Source of the DNA: Balneolaceae bacterium
Lineage (GTDB): Bacteria > Bacteroidota > Rhodothermia > Balneolales > Balneolaceae
Direction: 5' to 3'
Assembly (NCBI GenBank): GCA_017643365.1
Contig: JAEPNO010000017.1
Coordinates: 1-64,000, forward strand
Length of the DNA stretch: 64,000 bases
The notes under the pieces: generated by a model
Database searches by the model: none
What the model was told of the DNA's origin: nothing
The model's input: only the letters and a program-made list of their open reading frames with translations
In this document: positions 9,447 to 17,849 of the stretch, piece by piece
How the letters are laid out: every line of letters begins with the position of its first letter
Position numbering within the stretch: position 1 is the stretch's first letter
Made by a program: the position numbers and the translations under genes

Positions 9447-10073
9447 ATGGCCGCTACCGATATTTTAAAACTGATTTTTCATCACGATCAACGCATGGAG
9501 CAACTTGCGCCATCTTCACAGAATAATGAAGATCCGTTAGCAATGTTTACTCAGCCCGACCCAACGTACTCAACGCTCTATTTTAGCGGTAGCTTAGTGG
9601 AAGAAGAACTATTTGGAATCAACAGATTGCATCGGTTCGATCATATCATCCAAACCATACAAGCTGGACTGGGCACACAATCTTATCAAACTGCAAAAGG
9701 AGAATTCGTTGAGTTAAAACAAGCACTACTCGCCATTGATAACAACGAGATGATTCTGCTGGCTGATGAAACTCTTCCATCCGAGAGTATTCATTCCTTC
9801 TCTAGCAAAGTGTTGCGCGATATTCTCGAAAAAGGATGGATTGCCATTTACAAACGCGAAGCGCCAAACGGCTTTGATGTTCAAATATTCAGCCGGGATA
9901 ATATTTACACCCGGTTTTTTTATCCGCTGCAAAAAATGCTGGAACCGGATTTCAGAGTGTTCAGCATCAACGGAAAACGAGTAAGCAGCGAGCGCCATTT
10001 TTACTTCGAAACGTGGACGCTACACAAACCTCCGCATGGTTTCGAGGAGATCTTACCCGAATCTGTGTTATAG
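9447..10073 (+). CDS. Hypothetical protein, no family recognised
   Basis: A 208-residue soluble protein without a signal peptide or membrane helix. The sequence is mixed alpha/beta, with an Asp/Glu-rich middle and aromatic-rich C-terminus (ERHFYFETWTLHKPPHGFEE). No catalytic motif was recognised. Codon use and length support a real gene: it is the only long frame here, it starts with ATG 22 bp after the hppA terminator, and it ends 75 bp before the iron-uptake operon. It is probably a lineage-specific conserved protein. Confidence 0.65.
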   Translation: MAATDILKLIFHHDQRMEQLAPSSQNNEDPLAMFTQPDPTYSTLYFSGSLVEEELFGINRLHRFDHIIQTIQAGLGTQSYQTAKGEFVELKQALLAIDNNEMILLADETLPSESIHSFSSKVLRDILEKGWIAIYKREAPNGFDVQIFSRDNIYTRFFYPLQKMLEPDFRVFSINGKRVSSERHFYFETWTLHKPPHGFEEILPESVL

Positions 10074-10148
10074 AGTTTTTTACGATTAATGAGTTCTATT
10101 TATTAGGCGATTTCTTTATCTTATTTAGACCACATTTAAATAAGGAAT

Positions 10149-10367
10149 ATGTATCCCTTAAATCACACAAAAGAAGGCGAACAAGTTATAGTAAAGTGCA
10201 TCGATTGCCATTGCGACGATGTATGCCGTTTAAACGAATTAGGATGTGTTGAAGGAGCTACCGGAATCATCATCTCCAATCAAAAAGATGTGATTTTTAA
10301 AGTGGGAGAGACGCGGCTTGCCATCAACAACAACATTGCGAAATCGATACTGGTAAGCCCAAATTAA
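10149..10367 (+). CDS. feoA: FeoA domain protein, cysteine-rich variant
   Basis: A small SH3-like FeoA protein that normally supports the FeoB ferrous-iron transporter from the cytoplasm. At 72 residues it has the fold-typical RLNELGCVEGATG turn and the ending INNNIAKSILV. It is unusual in carrying five cysteines near the N-terminus (Cys17, 20, 22, 26 and 33, including CIDCHC), which could bind metal or sense redox; this is inference. It is the first gene of feoA-feoA-feoB, 4 bp before the second feoA. Confidence 0.82.
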   Translation: MYPLNHTKEGEQVIVKCIDCHCDDVCRLNELGCVEGATGIIISNQKDVIFKVGETRLAINNNIAKSILVSPN

Positions 10368-10371
10368 ATTG

Positions 10372-10593
10372 ATGTCAACCAAACTTTCGAACATAACCAA
10401 GCCCGGAAAATTTCAGATTAAGAGCATCGCCGGAGCAGAAACTACACGATTAATGGAAATGGGAATTTTACCCGGCAGCACACTCGAAATGGTTCGAAAA
10501 GCGCCCACCGGTTTCCCTGTAGAAATAAAAGTTCGAAGCTCGCTCTACACCCTACGCAAATCGGAAGCAGATTGTATTGAACTGGAAGTCTAG
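10372..10593 (+). CDS. feoA: FeoA domain protein, standard form
   Basis: Second FeoA-like partner of FeoB (about 73 residues), with the classic IAGAETTRLMEMGILPGSTLE segment described here in part as RLMEMGILPG, and ending YTLRKSEADCIELEV. ATG at 10372 is preferred over an adjacent TTG three bases upstream. The stop TAG shares its last base with the GTG start of feoB, so translation is coupled. Having two different FeoA proteins in tandem suggests separate roles. Confidence 0.88.
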   Translation: MSTKLSNITKPGKFQIKSIAGAETTRLMEMGILPGSTLEMVRKAPTGFPVEIKVRSSLYTLRKSEADCIELEV

Positions 10594-12713
10594 TGGAACA
10601 AACACCTAAAACTATTGCATTAGTAGGTAATCCGAATACGGGAAAATCTACCGTTTTTAACGCTCTAACCGGATTACGTCAAAAGATTGCGAACTATCCC
10701 GGAATTACTGTAGAGCGCAAAGTGGGGACTTCCATCATCGGGGGCGTGCTGCATCAAGTAATTGACCTACCCGGTGCATACAGTTTAAACTACAAGAAGT
10801 TAGATGAGCGTATTGCTTATCAGGCACTTATAGGAAGTTACGAGCACGAAGAAAAGCCTGATTTGGTATTAGCAATAGTGGATGTTACCAATCTTGATCG
10901 AAACCTGTTTTTAGTTTCACAGCTTTTGGATCTGAAGATTCCGGTAATACTTGTGTTGAATATGATGGATGTGGCTGAGCAAAAGCAGATAACCATCAAC
11001 GAGAATCTTCTCTCTGATAATCTGGGTGTTCCGGTAATTTCGGTATCAGCAAAGCAAAAAGAAGATATCGAACGTCTCAAGAATTTTATTGCCACAGAAG
11101 AATTAAAGGCTCCGCAACCATTAGCATGGCTCGAAAGTTTTCAAATACGTCGGGCTCTGGGAAAAGTAAAGAAAGAGTGGATTCAACCATGTACAAATAT
11201 CCCTGAAGCTGCACATGATACCGAGGCACTTCGCTTAATTTCAGAAGGCAATTTTGATGAAGTATTCTACAAGTATCAGGATAAAGAGAAGGGGCTCTCT
11301 GTTATTAAACAAGCCCGCGAAATTCTGGAGCAGGCTGGTGAAAACCCGATGGCGGCTGAAGTGCTCCAGCGCTACGACTTTATCGACAGGTGCACAAAAG
11401 ATGCTACTCAGCAAACCACAGATTCATCATTAAGCCTCACAGATAAAATCGACAGTGTTGTTACTCACAAAGTTTTTGGCCCAATTATTTTTGCGTCGGT
11501 ATTACTTCTCATGTTTCAAGCTATTTTCAGCTGGGCAACACCCTTCATGGATTTTATTGATCTGATTTTTGTGGAGACCGGAAATTGGGTAGCTAATACG
11601 ATGGCACCCGGAATACTTAACGATTTATTAGTAGAAGGGGTGCTCGCCGGGTTAGGTGGCGTGGTGATATTCCTGCCTCAAATCATCTTCTTGTTCTTTT
11701 TTATCTACATTTTGGAAGGCACAGGTTACATGGCACGTGCCGCTTTCGTGATGGATGGTTTTATGACCAAAGTTGGGCTGCATGGCCGTTCTGTAGTTCC
11801 TTTGATGTCAGGATTTGCCTGTGCCATACCCGGAATTATGGCTACGAGAACCATCGAGAACTGGCGCGATCGAATTATTACGATCATGGTATTACCCTTT
11901 ATGGCATGTTCGGCTCGCCTTCCGGTGTACGCTTTGCTGATTGCAGCGTTCATTCCATCAACAACAGTTTTAGGGATATTCACTTACCAGGGAATTACCT
12001 TCTTTGCCCTGTACATTTTTGGAATTGTGATGGCTTTGGTTGCAGCTGCGGTTATGAAACGCTTTTTCCCAAGTGGACAGCAAACGCCGTTTATTATGGA
12101 ACTTCCGGCATACAAAATGCCAAAGTGGGATGTAGTTTTTAGAAACGTGGCTGATCGTGGTTGGATATTTGTGAAAGAGGCGGGAAAGATTATCGTAGCT
12201 ATATCTATAGTGCTTTGGTTTTTGGCGTCATTCCCTAATGTTGATGAACAAGAATATGCCCAAAATGCTTATGACGGCGAGACCATAGAATCGTATCAAT
12301 TGCGCCACAGTTTTGCAGGAAAATTCGGGCAGATTATCGAGCCAACTATCGAGCCATTGGGCTTTGATTGGAAAATCGGGATTGGATTGATCACATCGTT
12401 TGCAGCACGTGAGGTAATGGTTGGTACACTAAACACCATTTATAGCATTGAAGGAGACGACGAAGACATCGTTACCCTCAAAGAAAAACTCATCAATGAT
12501 ACCGATCCCGAAACAGGGAAACCGATTTACTCGGTGGCCACAGCACTTTCGTTGATGATCTTTTTTGCACTCGCTATGCAATGTATGAGTACCATCGCTA
12601 TCGTCCGCCGAGAAACTAATTCGTGGAAATGGCCTACCGCTATGTTTGTGTACATGAGTGCACTGGCCTATGTGTGTTCGCTGATCACCTTTCAAATAGG
12701 GAGTAATTTGTGA
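10593..12713 (+). CDS. feoB: Ferrous iron transport protein B
   Basis: Inner-membrane Fe2+ transporter with an N-terminal G domain. The G motifs are GNPNTGKST (12-20), DLPG (58-61), NMMD (123-126) and SVSAK. The C-terminal half has about eight to ten membrane helices, including Gate repeats around GYMARAAFVMD and the conserved GCAIPGI-like segment GFACAIPGIMATRT. The length, 706 residues, is normal. It starts with GTG overlapping the feoA stop by one base and ends in a TGATG overlap with the following Cys-rich gene, so all four genes form one tightly packed operon. Confidence 0.95.
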   Translation: MEQTPKTIALVGNPNTGKSTVFNALTGLRQKIANYPGITVERKVGTSIIGGVLHQVIDLPGAYSLNYKKLDERIAYQALIGSYEHEEKPDLVLAIVDVTNLDRNLFLVSQLLDLKIPVILVLNMMDVAEQKQITINENLLSDNLGVPVISVSAKQKEDIERLKNFIATEELKAPQPLAWLESFQIRRALGKVKKEWIQPCTNIPEAAHDTEALRLISEGNFDEVFYKYQDKEKGLSVIKQAREILEQAGENPMAAEVLQRYDFIDRCTKDATQQTTDSSLSLTDKIDSVVTHKVFGPIIFASVLLLMFQAIFSWATPFMDFIDLIFVETGNWVANTMAPGILNDLLVEGVLAGLGGVVIFLPQIIFLFFFIYILEGTGYMARAAFVMDGFMTKVGLHGRSVVPLMSGFACAIPGIMATRTIENWRDRIITIMVLPFMACSARLPVYALLIAAFIPSTTVLGIFTYQGITFFALYIFGIVMALVAAAVMKRFFPSGQQTPFIMELPAYKMPKWDVVFRNVADRGWIFVKEAGKIIVAISIVLWFLASFPNVDEQEYAQNAYDGETIESYQLRHSFAGKFGQIIEPTIEPLGFDWKIGIGLITSFAAREVMVGTLNTIYSIEGDDEDIVTLKEKLINDTDPETGKPIYSVATALSLMIFFALAMQCMSTIAIVRRETNSWKWPTAMFVYMSALAYVCSLITFQIGSNL

Positions 12714-12859
12714 TGGGATTTGATCTTCAATCGGTTATAGCTGTAGGTCTTTTGATTTTGGTAATTGCCTACATCACTTCCAGATACATTGTAAAACCTA
12801 TGATGAAAAGCGAAAAACACAACGATAATTGTGGTCCCGGTTGTAGTTGTAATCCGTAG
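12713..12859 (+). CDS. FeoB-associated Cys-rich membrane protein
   Basis: A 48-residue protein whose ATG overlaps the feoB stop (TGATG). It begins MGFDLQSVIAVGLLILVIAY as a single membrane helix, then a basic stretch (KPMMKSEKHN) and a Cys-rich end, CGPGCSCNP with Cys40, Cys44 and Cys46. This is the layout of the short FeoB-associated proteins found after feoB in many bacteria. It probably sits in the inner membrane with its cysteines on the cytoplasmic side, perhaps passing or sensing iron; that role is inference. Confidence 0.82.
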   Translation: MGFDLQSVIAVGLLILVIAYITSRYIVKPMMKSEKHNDNCGPGCSCNP

Positions 12860-12931
12860 AAAATAGATGCAATTACAAGTTGAGTAAGCACCGCCGGTTG
12901 GCTATTTTCCGAGCTACTCAAACACTCTTCA

Positions 12932-13774
12932 ATGACCTATCTCGAAAAGCTCGAAAACGCGGTACAAAAATCTCAGTCGACACTTTGTGTGGGGCTCGAT
13001 CCCAACCTGAATTTACTCCCTGACGTTACCCGCGAAAAAATCGGATCAACCAGCGAATTGGTTTTCGAATTTTGTAGCTCGGTGATCGATGTAACCCAAG
13101 ATCATTGTGCAGCTTATAAACCAAATCTTGCTTTTTTTGAGGCTCTTGGTAAAAAAGGACTGAAAGTGTTAGATGCGGTTCTAGATCACATCCCTGATGA
13201 CAAAATCATAATCGCCGATGCCAAACGGGGCGATATCAGCAGTACGGCCGAGCATTATAAAAAAGCTTTTTTCGATAAGTTTAACGTGGATGCAATTACT
13301 CTCAATCCATTGATGGGATTTGAAACACTGGATGCATTTTCTGATGATGAATCCAAAGGGGTTTACGTGCTGGCTTTGACTTCTAATCCCGGCGCCGATG
13401 ATTTTTTGAAAAAACCGTTTGAAGGCTTCGATATGATGGCCGAATACATTGCCTGTTCACTGTTTGAGCGATCGGTAAACACCGAAGCCCATTTGGGGAT
13501 GGTAGTTGGTGCCACGCAATCTGCCGAGGCCAGATCGGTGATTGAATATCATTCGAAAGCGAGCTTATTGATTCCCGGAGTAGGCGCTCAGGGTGGAAGT
13601 CTCGAAGAATTAGCGAATACCCTGGCTGGACATGAAGGAATTCCGCTGATCAACTCCAGCCGTGGTATTATTTACGCTGGTTCTGATCAAAATAACTGGA
13701 AAGATCATGTTTCCAAAGCCGCAAAAACACTAAAAGAAAACCTCTCGATCATCACACAAAATTATGTCGGATAA
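12932..13774 (+). CDS. pyrF: Orotidine-5'-phosphate decarboxylase (long type)
   Basis: Converts OMP to UMP, the last step of de novo pyrimidine synthesis. The 280-residue length and the layout (LCVGLDPNLNLLP near the N-terminus, IIADAKRGDISSTAEHY with the catalytic Asp-Lys-Asp set, LIPGVGAQGG and NSSRGIIYA near the end) match the longer pyrF subfamily. The leader at 12880-12921 contains a 7-bp inverted repeat, TTGAGTA/TACTCAA, that may fold. The gene's last 11 bp overlap rnhA. Confidence 0.93.
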   Translation: MTYLEKLENAVQKSQSTLCVGLDPNLNLLPDVTREKIGSTSELVFEFCSSVIDVTQDHCAAYKPNLAFFEALGKKGLKVLDAVLDHIPDDKIIIADAKRGDISSTAEHYKKAFFDKFNVDAITLNPLMGFETLDAFSDDESKGVYVLALTSNPGADDFLKKPFEGFDMMAEYIACSLFERSVNTEAHLGMVVGATQSAEARSVIEYHSKASLLIPGVGAQGGSLEELANTLAGHEGIPLINSSRGIIYAGSDQNNWKDHVSKAAKTLKENLSIITQNYVG

Positions 13775-14210
13775 ACCAGAAATTACGGTGTTTACCGACG
13801 GTGCTTGCTCGGGAAATCCCGGTCCCGGTGGATGGGGTGCCATTCTCATCTGGAATGGAAATGAGAAAGAGTTATCAGGCGGCGAAAAACACACCACCAA
13901 CAACCGCATGGAGATGCAAGCGGTAATTGAAGCCTTAAAAGCGTTGAAGAAACCCTGCAAAGTTGCAATCCATAGCGATAGTGCGCTCATCATTAATGCC
14001 ATGACCAAGGGTTGGATTGAAAACTGGCAAAAAAAAGGTTGGCGCAAAGCCGATAAAAAGCCGGTGGAAAACAAAGAACTGTGGGAGCAGATGCTGGCTG
14101 CGATGAAGCCCCATGAGGTGCGCTGGGTGAAAGTTAAGGCACACGTTGGCATAGAGCTCAACGAACGCGTAGATCAACTAGCCGTAGCGGAGAGTAAGAA
14201 GTTCAATTAA
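13764..14210 (+). CDS. rnhA: Ribonuclease HI
   Basis: Cleaves RNA in RNA-DNA hybrids, for example primers and R-loops. The 148-residue protein has the catalytic carboxylates in their usual settings: FTDGACSGNPGPGGWGA with Asp12, NNRMEMQAVIEAL with the conserved Glu, HSDSALIINAMTKGW with the second Asp, and a C-terminal NERVDQLA Asp. It is standard length and starts within the last codons of pyrF. Confidence 0.95.
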   Translation: MSDKPEITVFTDGACSGNPGPGGWGAILIWNGNEKELSGGEKHTTNNRMEMQAVIEALKALKKPCKVAIHSDSALIINAMTKGWIENWQKKGWRKADKKPVENKELWEQMLAAMKPHEVRWVKVKAHVGIELNERVDQLAVAESKKFN

Positions 14211-14285
14211 GAATGTTTCAATGGTCAATTAAGAATTGTTCAATTAAGAATTAAGAATGGCATCTCTTAATTATATCCCAGAGTT

Positions 14286-15368
14286 TTAGTTAGGTTTTTT
14301 TGCTAAAAATATTCTTCCTGCTTCAACGAATGTTTCAGTTTGATCAAAACGAATTTCTTTTAGTATAGCTTTTTCTTTAAGATCTATGATTGATATAAAC
14401 CTGTTACCAACATTTATTACAGCATATCTCTCTTTTTCGGTTAAAAAAATTAGGTCATTTCCCCCACCAACATCTATAGAATCGGTTATAATATTTTTAT
14501 TAGGATCGTAAACCGTGACTTTCCTAATGGAGCCCAGACCCATACCTTGATCTCCTGTATCGGTATTATAAACCTCTCTATTATCTCTTCGAGCTTTTGG
14601 GTTACCCCATTTAAACACAGGTAATTGCCCAATCTCACGCATTTCATTAAGATCAAAAACAGGTCCACCTAGGAAATAAAGTGTGTCGCCCCCTGATGAA
14701 AGCTCTGTATTTGGAAAATTACTAAATGAAAGCCCATCAAAGAGCACTTCTGTTTCGCCATTTAAGTAGGAATGTCTATACAATTGATATTGATTATTTA
14801 AAGCATATACAATTGGCTTGAGAGGATGAACTTGGACACCTTTATAGTCATGATTTTCAGCATGACTCACATTGACTTGTGACAATTCTTCAACCCCTCC
14901 ATCGCTTTTATCAATTCTACCTAAAATTCTTACAGGGTTAAAATTGGTTTGATCAATTCTTTCTGCCAGAGTAATAAAAAAAATATCATCTCTATCACTT
15001 AATAAAAATTCAACCGGACGATCATAGATAACTCTTGAACTCCAATTATCTAAATTAATTTCAATAACTTCCCCAGTGTTTTGATAGAATTGACCTTTAC
15101 CAGATGAAAGATATAGCCTAGTGTTATCTTTGTTTACAGTTACTGAGTAAATCGTTTCAAATTCGGTGATCTGTTCATAATCTCCATTTTCGAGATCGAT
15201 TATGAATAAGTTATCACCACCATAAGAATAGCTATACACGAGATAGTCATTTATACTCTCTTCAGCCCAAGTAATTGGTTTATCCTTGTCTTCTTCCCCT
15301 AAAATTCCGCAGTTTGCGAATCCAATTAATACAAATACCGGTATGCAGTAAAGTAGAACCCTGATCAC
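14286..15368 (-). CDS. Putative lipoprotein with beta-propeller-like repeats
   Basis: A 360-residue exported protein. The N-terminus is a hydrophobic signal ending GFANCG, a loose lipobox with Cys20, followed by an acidic stretch (EEDKDK). The rest has repeated beta-strand segments such as YSYGGDNLFIIDLENGDYEQ and RLYLSSGKGQFYQNTGEVIE, suggesting a WD40/YVTN-like propeller. No catalytic motif is seen. It is a single gene in an AT-rich segment with simple repeats on both sides, so it may be a recent arrival. Lipoprotein status is probable, function unknown. Confidence 0.65.
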   Translation of the reverse strand: MIRVLLYCIPVFVLIGFANCGILGEEDKDKPITWAEESINDYLVYSYSYGGDNLFIIDLENGDYEQITEFETIYSVTVNKDNTRLYLSSGKGQFYQNTGEVIEINLDNWSSRVIYDRPVEFLLSDRDDIFFITLAERIDQTNFNPVRILGRIDKSDGGVEELSQVNVSHAENHDYKGVQVHPLKPIVYALNNQYQLYRHSYLNGETEVLFDGLSFSNFPNTELSSGGDTLYFLGGPVFDLNEMREIGQLPVFKWGNPKARRDNREVYNTDTGDQGMGLGSIRKVTVYDPNKNIITDSIDVGGGNDLIFLTEKERYAVINVGNRFISIIDLKEKAILKEIRFDQTETFVEAGRIFLAKKPN

Positions 15369-15569
15369 TTATTCAACCCATCCAATTATTAAAGAATTAA
15401 ATGTTAATTTTTATTGACGTAAGTATAAAATATGAATTATTTGAAAGTAAAAAATTCAAATAAGAATGGCATATTAATACAGAAGCAGCACTTTAATTGA
15501 TAATTGATAATTGAACAGCCCAACTTGGAATTTGAATAACTGGAATTTGGAATTTTCACAATTCGGATA
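15369..15569. repeat. AT-rich spacer with short direct repeats
   Basis: A 201-bp non-coding gap with short repeats: ATTGATAATTGATAATTGA near 15498, and GGAATTTG twice near 15530-15550. It lies where the OsmC half would be if the neighbouring alpha/beta hydrolase were of the bifunctional type. No recognisable remnant is seen. Confidence 0.35.
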
Positions 15570-16325
15570 TCAAATATACTTCTCTGCCCATGTACCGAGC
15601 ACTTTACCAACATATTGGCTATCCGTAGGATTACTAAGCAGATGATCAGCTTCATCCAGCGAAATGAAACTCTTTGGATGTTTTGCTGCTTCAAATATCT
15701 TCTGAGCATTATCGATCCCCACCTGATTGTCGAGCGGAGAATGAAAGATGATGAGTGCTCGATCTAGGTTTCGAATCTTATTTCGCATAGACGTTTCTTC
15801 GAGGTCATCCAAAAACTGTTTTTTAATGGTAAAAGGTCTACCGGCAAGCGATACTTCGGCCGATCCTTTTTCTTCGATTTCATCTATTTTAAGGCTGAAA
15901 TTCTCAGTTACGTGCGCCGGATCAGCCGGTGCAGCTATTACCGCTATGGCTTTCACAGAATCAATACGATGCGCGGCCTGCAAAACTGCAGCTCCGCCAA
16001 GTGAGTGACCAATCAAAATGGAAGGAGCTTCAAATTCGTCTGCCATATACTCGGCGGCGGCCACGAGATCATCGATATTAGAGCTGAAATTGGTGTCTGA
16101 AAAATCCCCGGAGCTTTGTCCAAGTCCGGTAAAGTCGAAACGGAGCGTGGCAATGCCAACATCAGCAAGAGCTTCGGTGATATTCCCTACGGCTTTCAGA
16201 TCTTTGGAACACGTAAAACAATGAGCAAATAGGGCATAAGCTTGAACATCTCCCTCCGGCAAATCAATTTTAGCAGAAAGGGTTTCGTTGAGTGCTCCCG
16301 TAAATTCTATATTCTTTGAAGGCAT
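15570..16325 (-). CDS. Alpha/beta hydrolase (N-terminal half of hydrolase/OsmC-type proteins)
   Basis: Serine hydrolase of about 251 residues. The nucleophile elbow is GHSLGG with Ser108, and acid and histidine candidates lie in FHSPLDNQVG and DEADHLLS near the C-terminus. The blocks ALFAHCFTCSKDLKAVG and LRFDFTGLGQSSGDFSDTNF are hallmarks of bifunctional alpha/beta hydrolase-OsmC proteins, but this gene stops after the hydrolase and no OsmC domain follows. ATG at 16325 is preferred. The frame stays open to an ATG at 16460, but that would overlap the divergent VOC start and add 45 atypical residues. Substrate unknown. Confidence 0.82.
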   Translation of the reverse strand: MPSKNIEFTGALNETLSAKIDLPEGDVQAYALFAHCFTCSKDLKAVGNITEALADVGIATLRFDFTGLGQSSGDFSDTNFSSNIDDLVAAAEYMADEFEAPSILIGHSLGGAAVLQAAHRIDSVKAIAVIAAPADPAHVTENFSLKIDEIEEKGSAEVSLAGRPFTIKKQFLDDLEETSMRNKIRNLDRALIIFHSPLDNQVGIDNAQKIFEAAKHPKSFISLDEADHLLSNPTDSQYVGKVLGTWAEKYI

Positions 16326-16458
16326 GGTTTTGCTCTTTTTGAGTTCGTTTATAATCAGCCAACGAGTAAACCTGAAATCTAATTCCATTAAGCCAAATTG
16401 ATCTACCATTTTATGGGCGTTTTTATGATTTTGTGCCAAACTAAAATTAACCCTCGAC

Positions 16459-16872
16459 ATGAATCCATTTCACTTAGCTTTTCCGGTAAAAGACCTCGAA
16501 GAAACACACACATTTTACACCGAAATTCTGGGCTGCTCCACCGGTCGTTCTTCCGATCACTGGATCGATTTTAACATGTGGGGACACCAAGTGGTGGCGC
16601 ATTTAAGTCCCGAAGAGGCCAAGGAATCTGCACAAAATGCGGTGGATGGAAAAGGTGTGCCGGTTCGTCATTTTGGGGTAATCATCGAAATGGAAGAGTG
16701 GGAATCACTTGCTGAAAAGGTAAAAGCTGCCGGTATCGATTTTATTATCGAACCGTATGTGCGTTTTAAAGGAGAACCCGGCGAGCAAGCCACGATGTTC
16801 TTTTTAGATCCATCGGGCAATGCCCTCGAGTTCAAAGCTTTTGGGGATAAGAGTCAGATTTTTGCGAAGTGA
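16459..16872 (+). CDS. VOC (glyoxalase/dioxygenase superfamily) protein
   Basis: A 137-residue protein with two beta-alpha-beta-beta-beta units of the vicinal oxygen chelate fold. The N-terminus [23 protein letters not shown] and the C-terminal [17 protein letters not shown] contain likely metal ligands (His near residue 4, His in VPVRHFG, Glu in NALEFK). The reaction is not determined; family members include glyoxalases, ring-cleavage dioxygenases and resistance proteins. It is divergent from the alpha/beta hydrolase and convergent with the plug-domain gene 9 bp downstream. Confidence 0.8.
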   Translation: MNPFHLAFPVKDLEETHTFYTEILGCSTGRSSDHWIDFNMWGHQVVAHLSPEEAKESAQNAVDGKGVPVRHFGVIIEMEEWESLAEKVKAAGIDFIIEPYVRFKGEPGEQATMFFLDPSGNALEFKAFGDKSQIFAK

Positions 16873-16880
16873 ATTACATT

Positions 16881-17643
16881 TTAATTACTTGCAACGATAT
16901 TCTGGTTGGTCCAAATAACTACAACACCGCAACCATCAGAAGTACTTCTAAATCTAACCGGGGTATTAAGTGAATGATACACTTCGATGCCTATAATATC
17001 GTCTGACCTTGGTACCACCTGATCAACTTTAACACCGGAGAATCCACTAATCTCCATACCATCTACATATATTGCCATTTGACAACCATATTTAATGGAT
17101 CTATTACTAAAAATGCCGTTGTCATACACATTAATTGTAGGTATAGAGTTCAATAATGTGCTTGGTAGAATACTTCCATCTCTGTAAATATCTTCACGAG
17201 TGAGGAAGTTTGCAGGTCTGGAATTCTGTCGGCTATAAAAACCTTCTATTTCTAGTTTTTTAAAAATCTTTTTCCCCTCAACTACAATTGCATCCATGGT
17301 CTGTGGTGCAGACAACACACGCATTTCAAGCTTTAAAGTATCTTGCTTATCAAAATTAAAAGGACCAGCAAAATTACTGCTGTAGTCCATTTTTCGAACC
17401 CCAACCAAATACTCTCCTTCCTTTTTTACATTCAAGTAAAACTTGCCATCACCATCGGTGGTTTGGTAACTGATTACGGTAGAATCGGTAGTCATTAATA
17501 GAACAATGGCAGCAGGTACCGGTTCTAAATTAAATTCTTCAACAACTTTTCCTTTTATGTATTGTGCATTCGATTGATGTGGGAGTAACGAGAGAAGCCC
17601 TATAAAAAAAAGTGCAGCAAACTATAGCCCTAACATGTTTCAT
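16881..17643 (-). CDS. Carboxypeptidase-regulatory / TonB plug domain protein, frameshifted in its signal peptide
   Basis: A barrel-less outer-membrane-receptor fragment: a carboxypeptidase-regulatory beta domain (YIKGKVVEE onward), then a TonB plug-like domain (LLNSIPTINVYDNG and CQMAIYVDGMEI) ending IGIEVYHSLNTPVRF. As sequenced, the unbroken frame starts only at ATG 17495, which would delete the signal peptide and first strands. Upstream, ATG 17643 begins MKHVRAIVCCT and reaches a run of eight T's (17604-17611). With seven T's the frame joins perfectly into a signal peptide ending QSNAQ and about 253 residues. It may be phase-variable, a pseudogene or a sequencing slip. No barrel follows. 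Confidence 0.65.
17604..17611 (-). repeat. T8 homopolymer at frameshift
   Basis: A run of eight A's on the plus strand, eight T's in the coding sense, inside the signal-peptide codons of the plug-domain gene. Loss of one base restores a continuous frame from ATG 17643. Confidence 0.75.
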
Positions 17644-17752
17644 ATCAAAAAAATTTAGTTTAAGTGTATAAGAATCTAATTTAAAAAATAAATTTTCAAT
17701 ATCGCATGTTCATGCAGGTATATAAATTAGATGGTTAGGTTTAACAAGTAAG

Positions 17753-17775
17753 CATCGCTTTAGCGGTAAGCGATG
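17753..17775. repeat. Palindromic repeat, copy a
   Basis: An 8-bp stem, CATCGCTT with AAGCGATG, and loop TAGCGGT. Its reverse complement contains the core CGCTAAAGC shared with copies b and c. It lies directly upstream of the FkbM methyltransferase gene. Confidence 0.6.
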
Positions 17776-17849
17776 TGCTTTTCTTTATTGTCATGGTTTT
17801 GACCTATATTGATGTGAATAAGGATATTTGGAGCGGCTTAGGACTTGGC

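Noticed and set aside
14200-14260. Short repeats of CAATTAAGAAT after rnhA
   Set aside because: Simple AT-rich slippage repeats with no symmetry, promoter or terminator; nothing further can be supported.
16325-16460. Longer N-terminus for the alpha/beta hydrolase from ATG 16460
   Set aside because: It would overlap the divergent VOC start codon and adds 45 residues unlike the family; ATG 16325 fits the conserved domain start.
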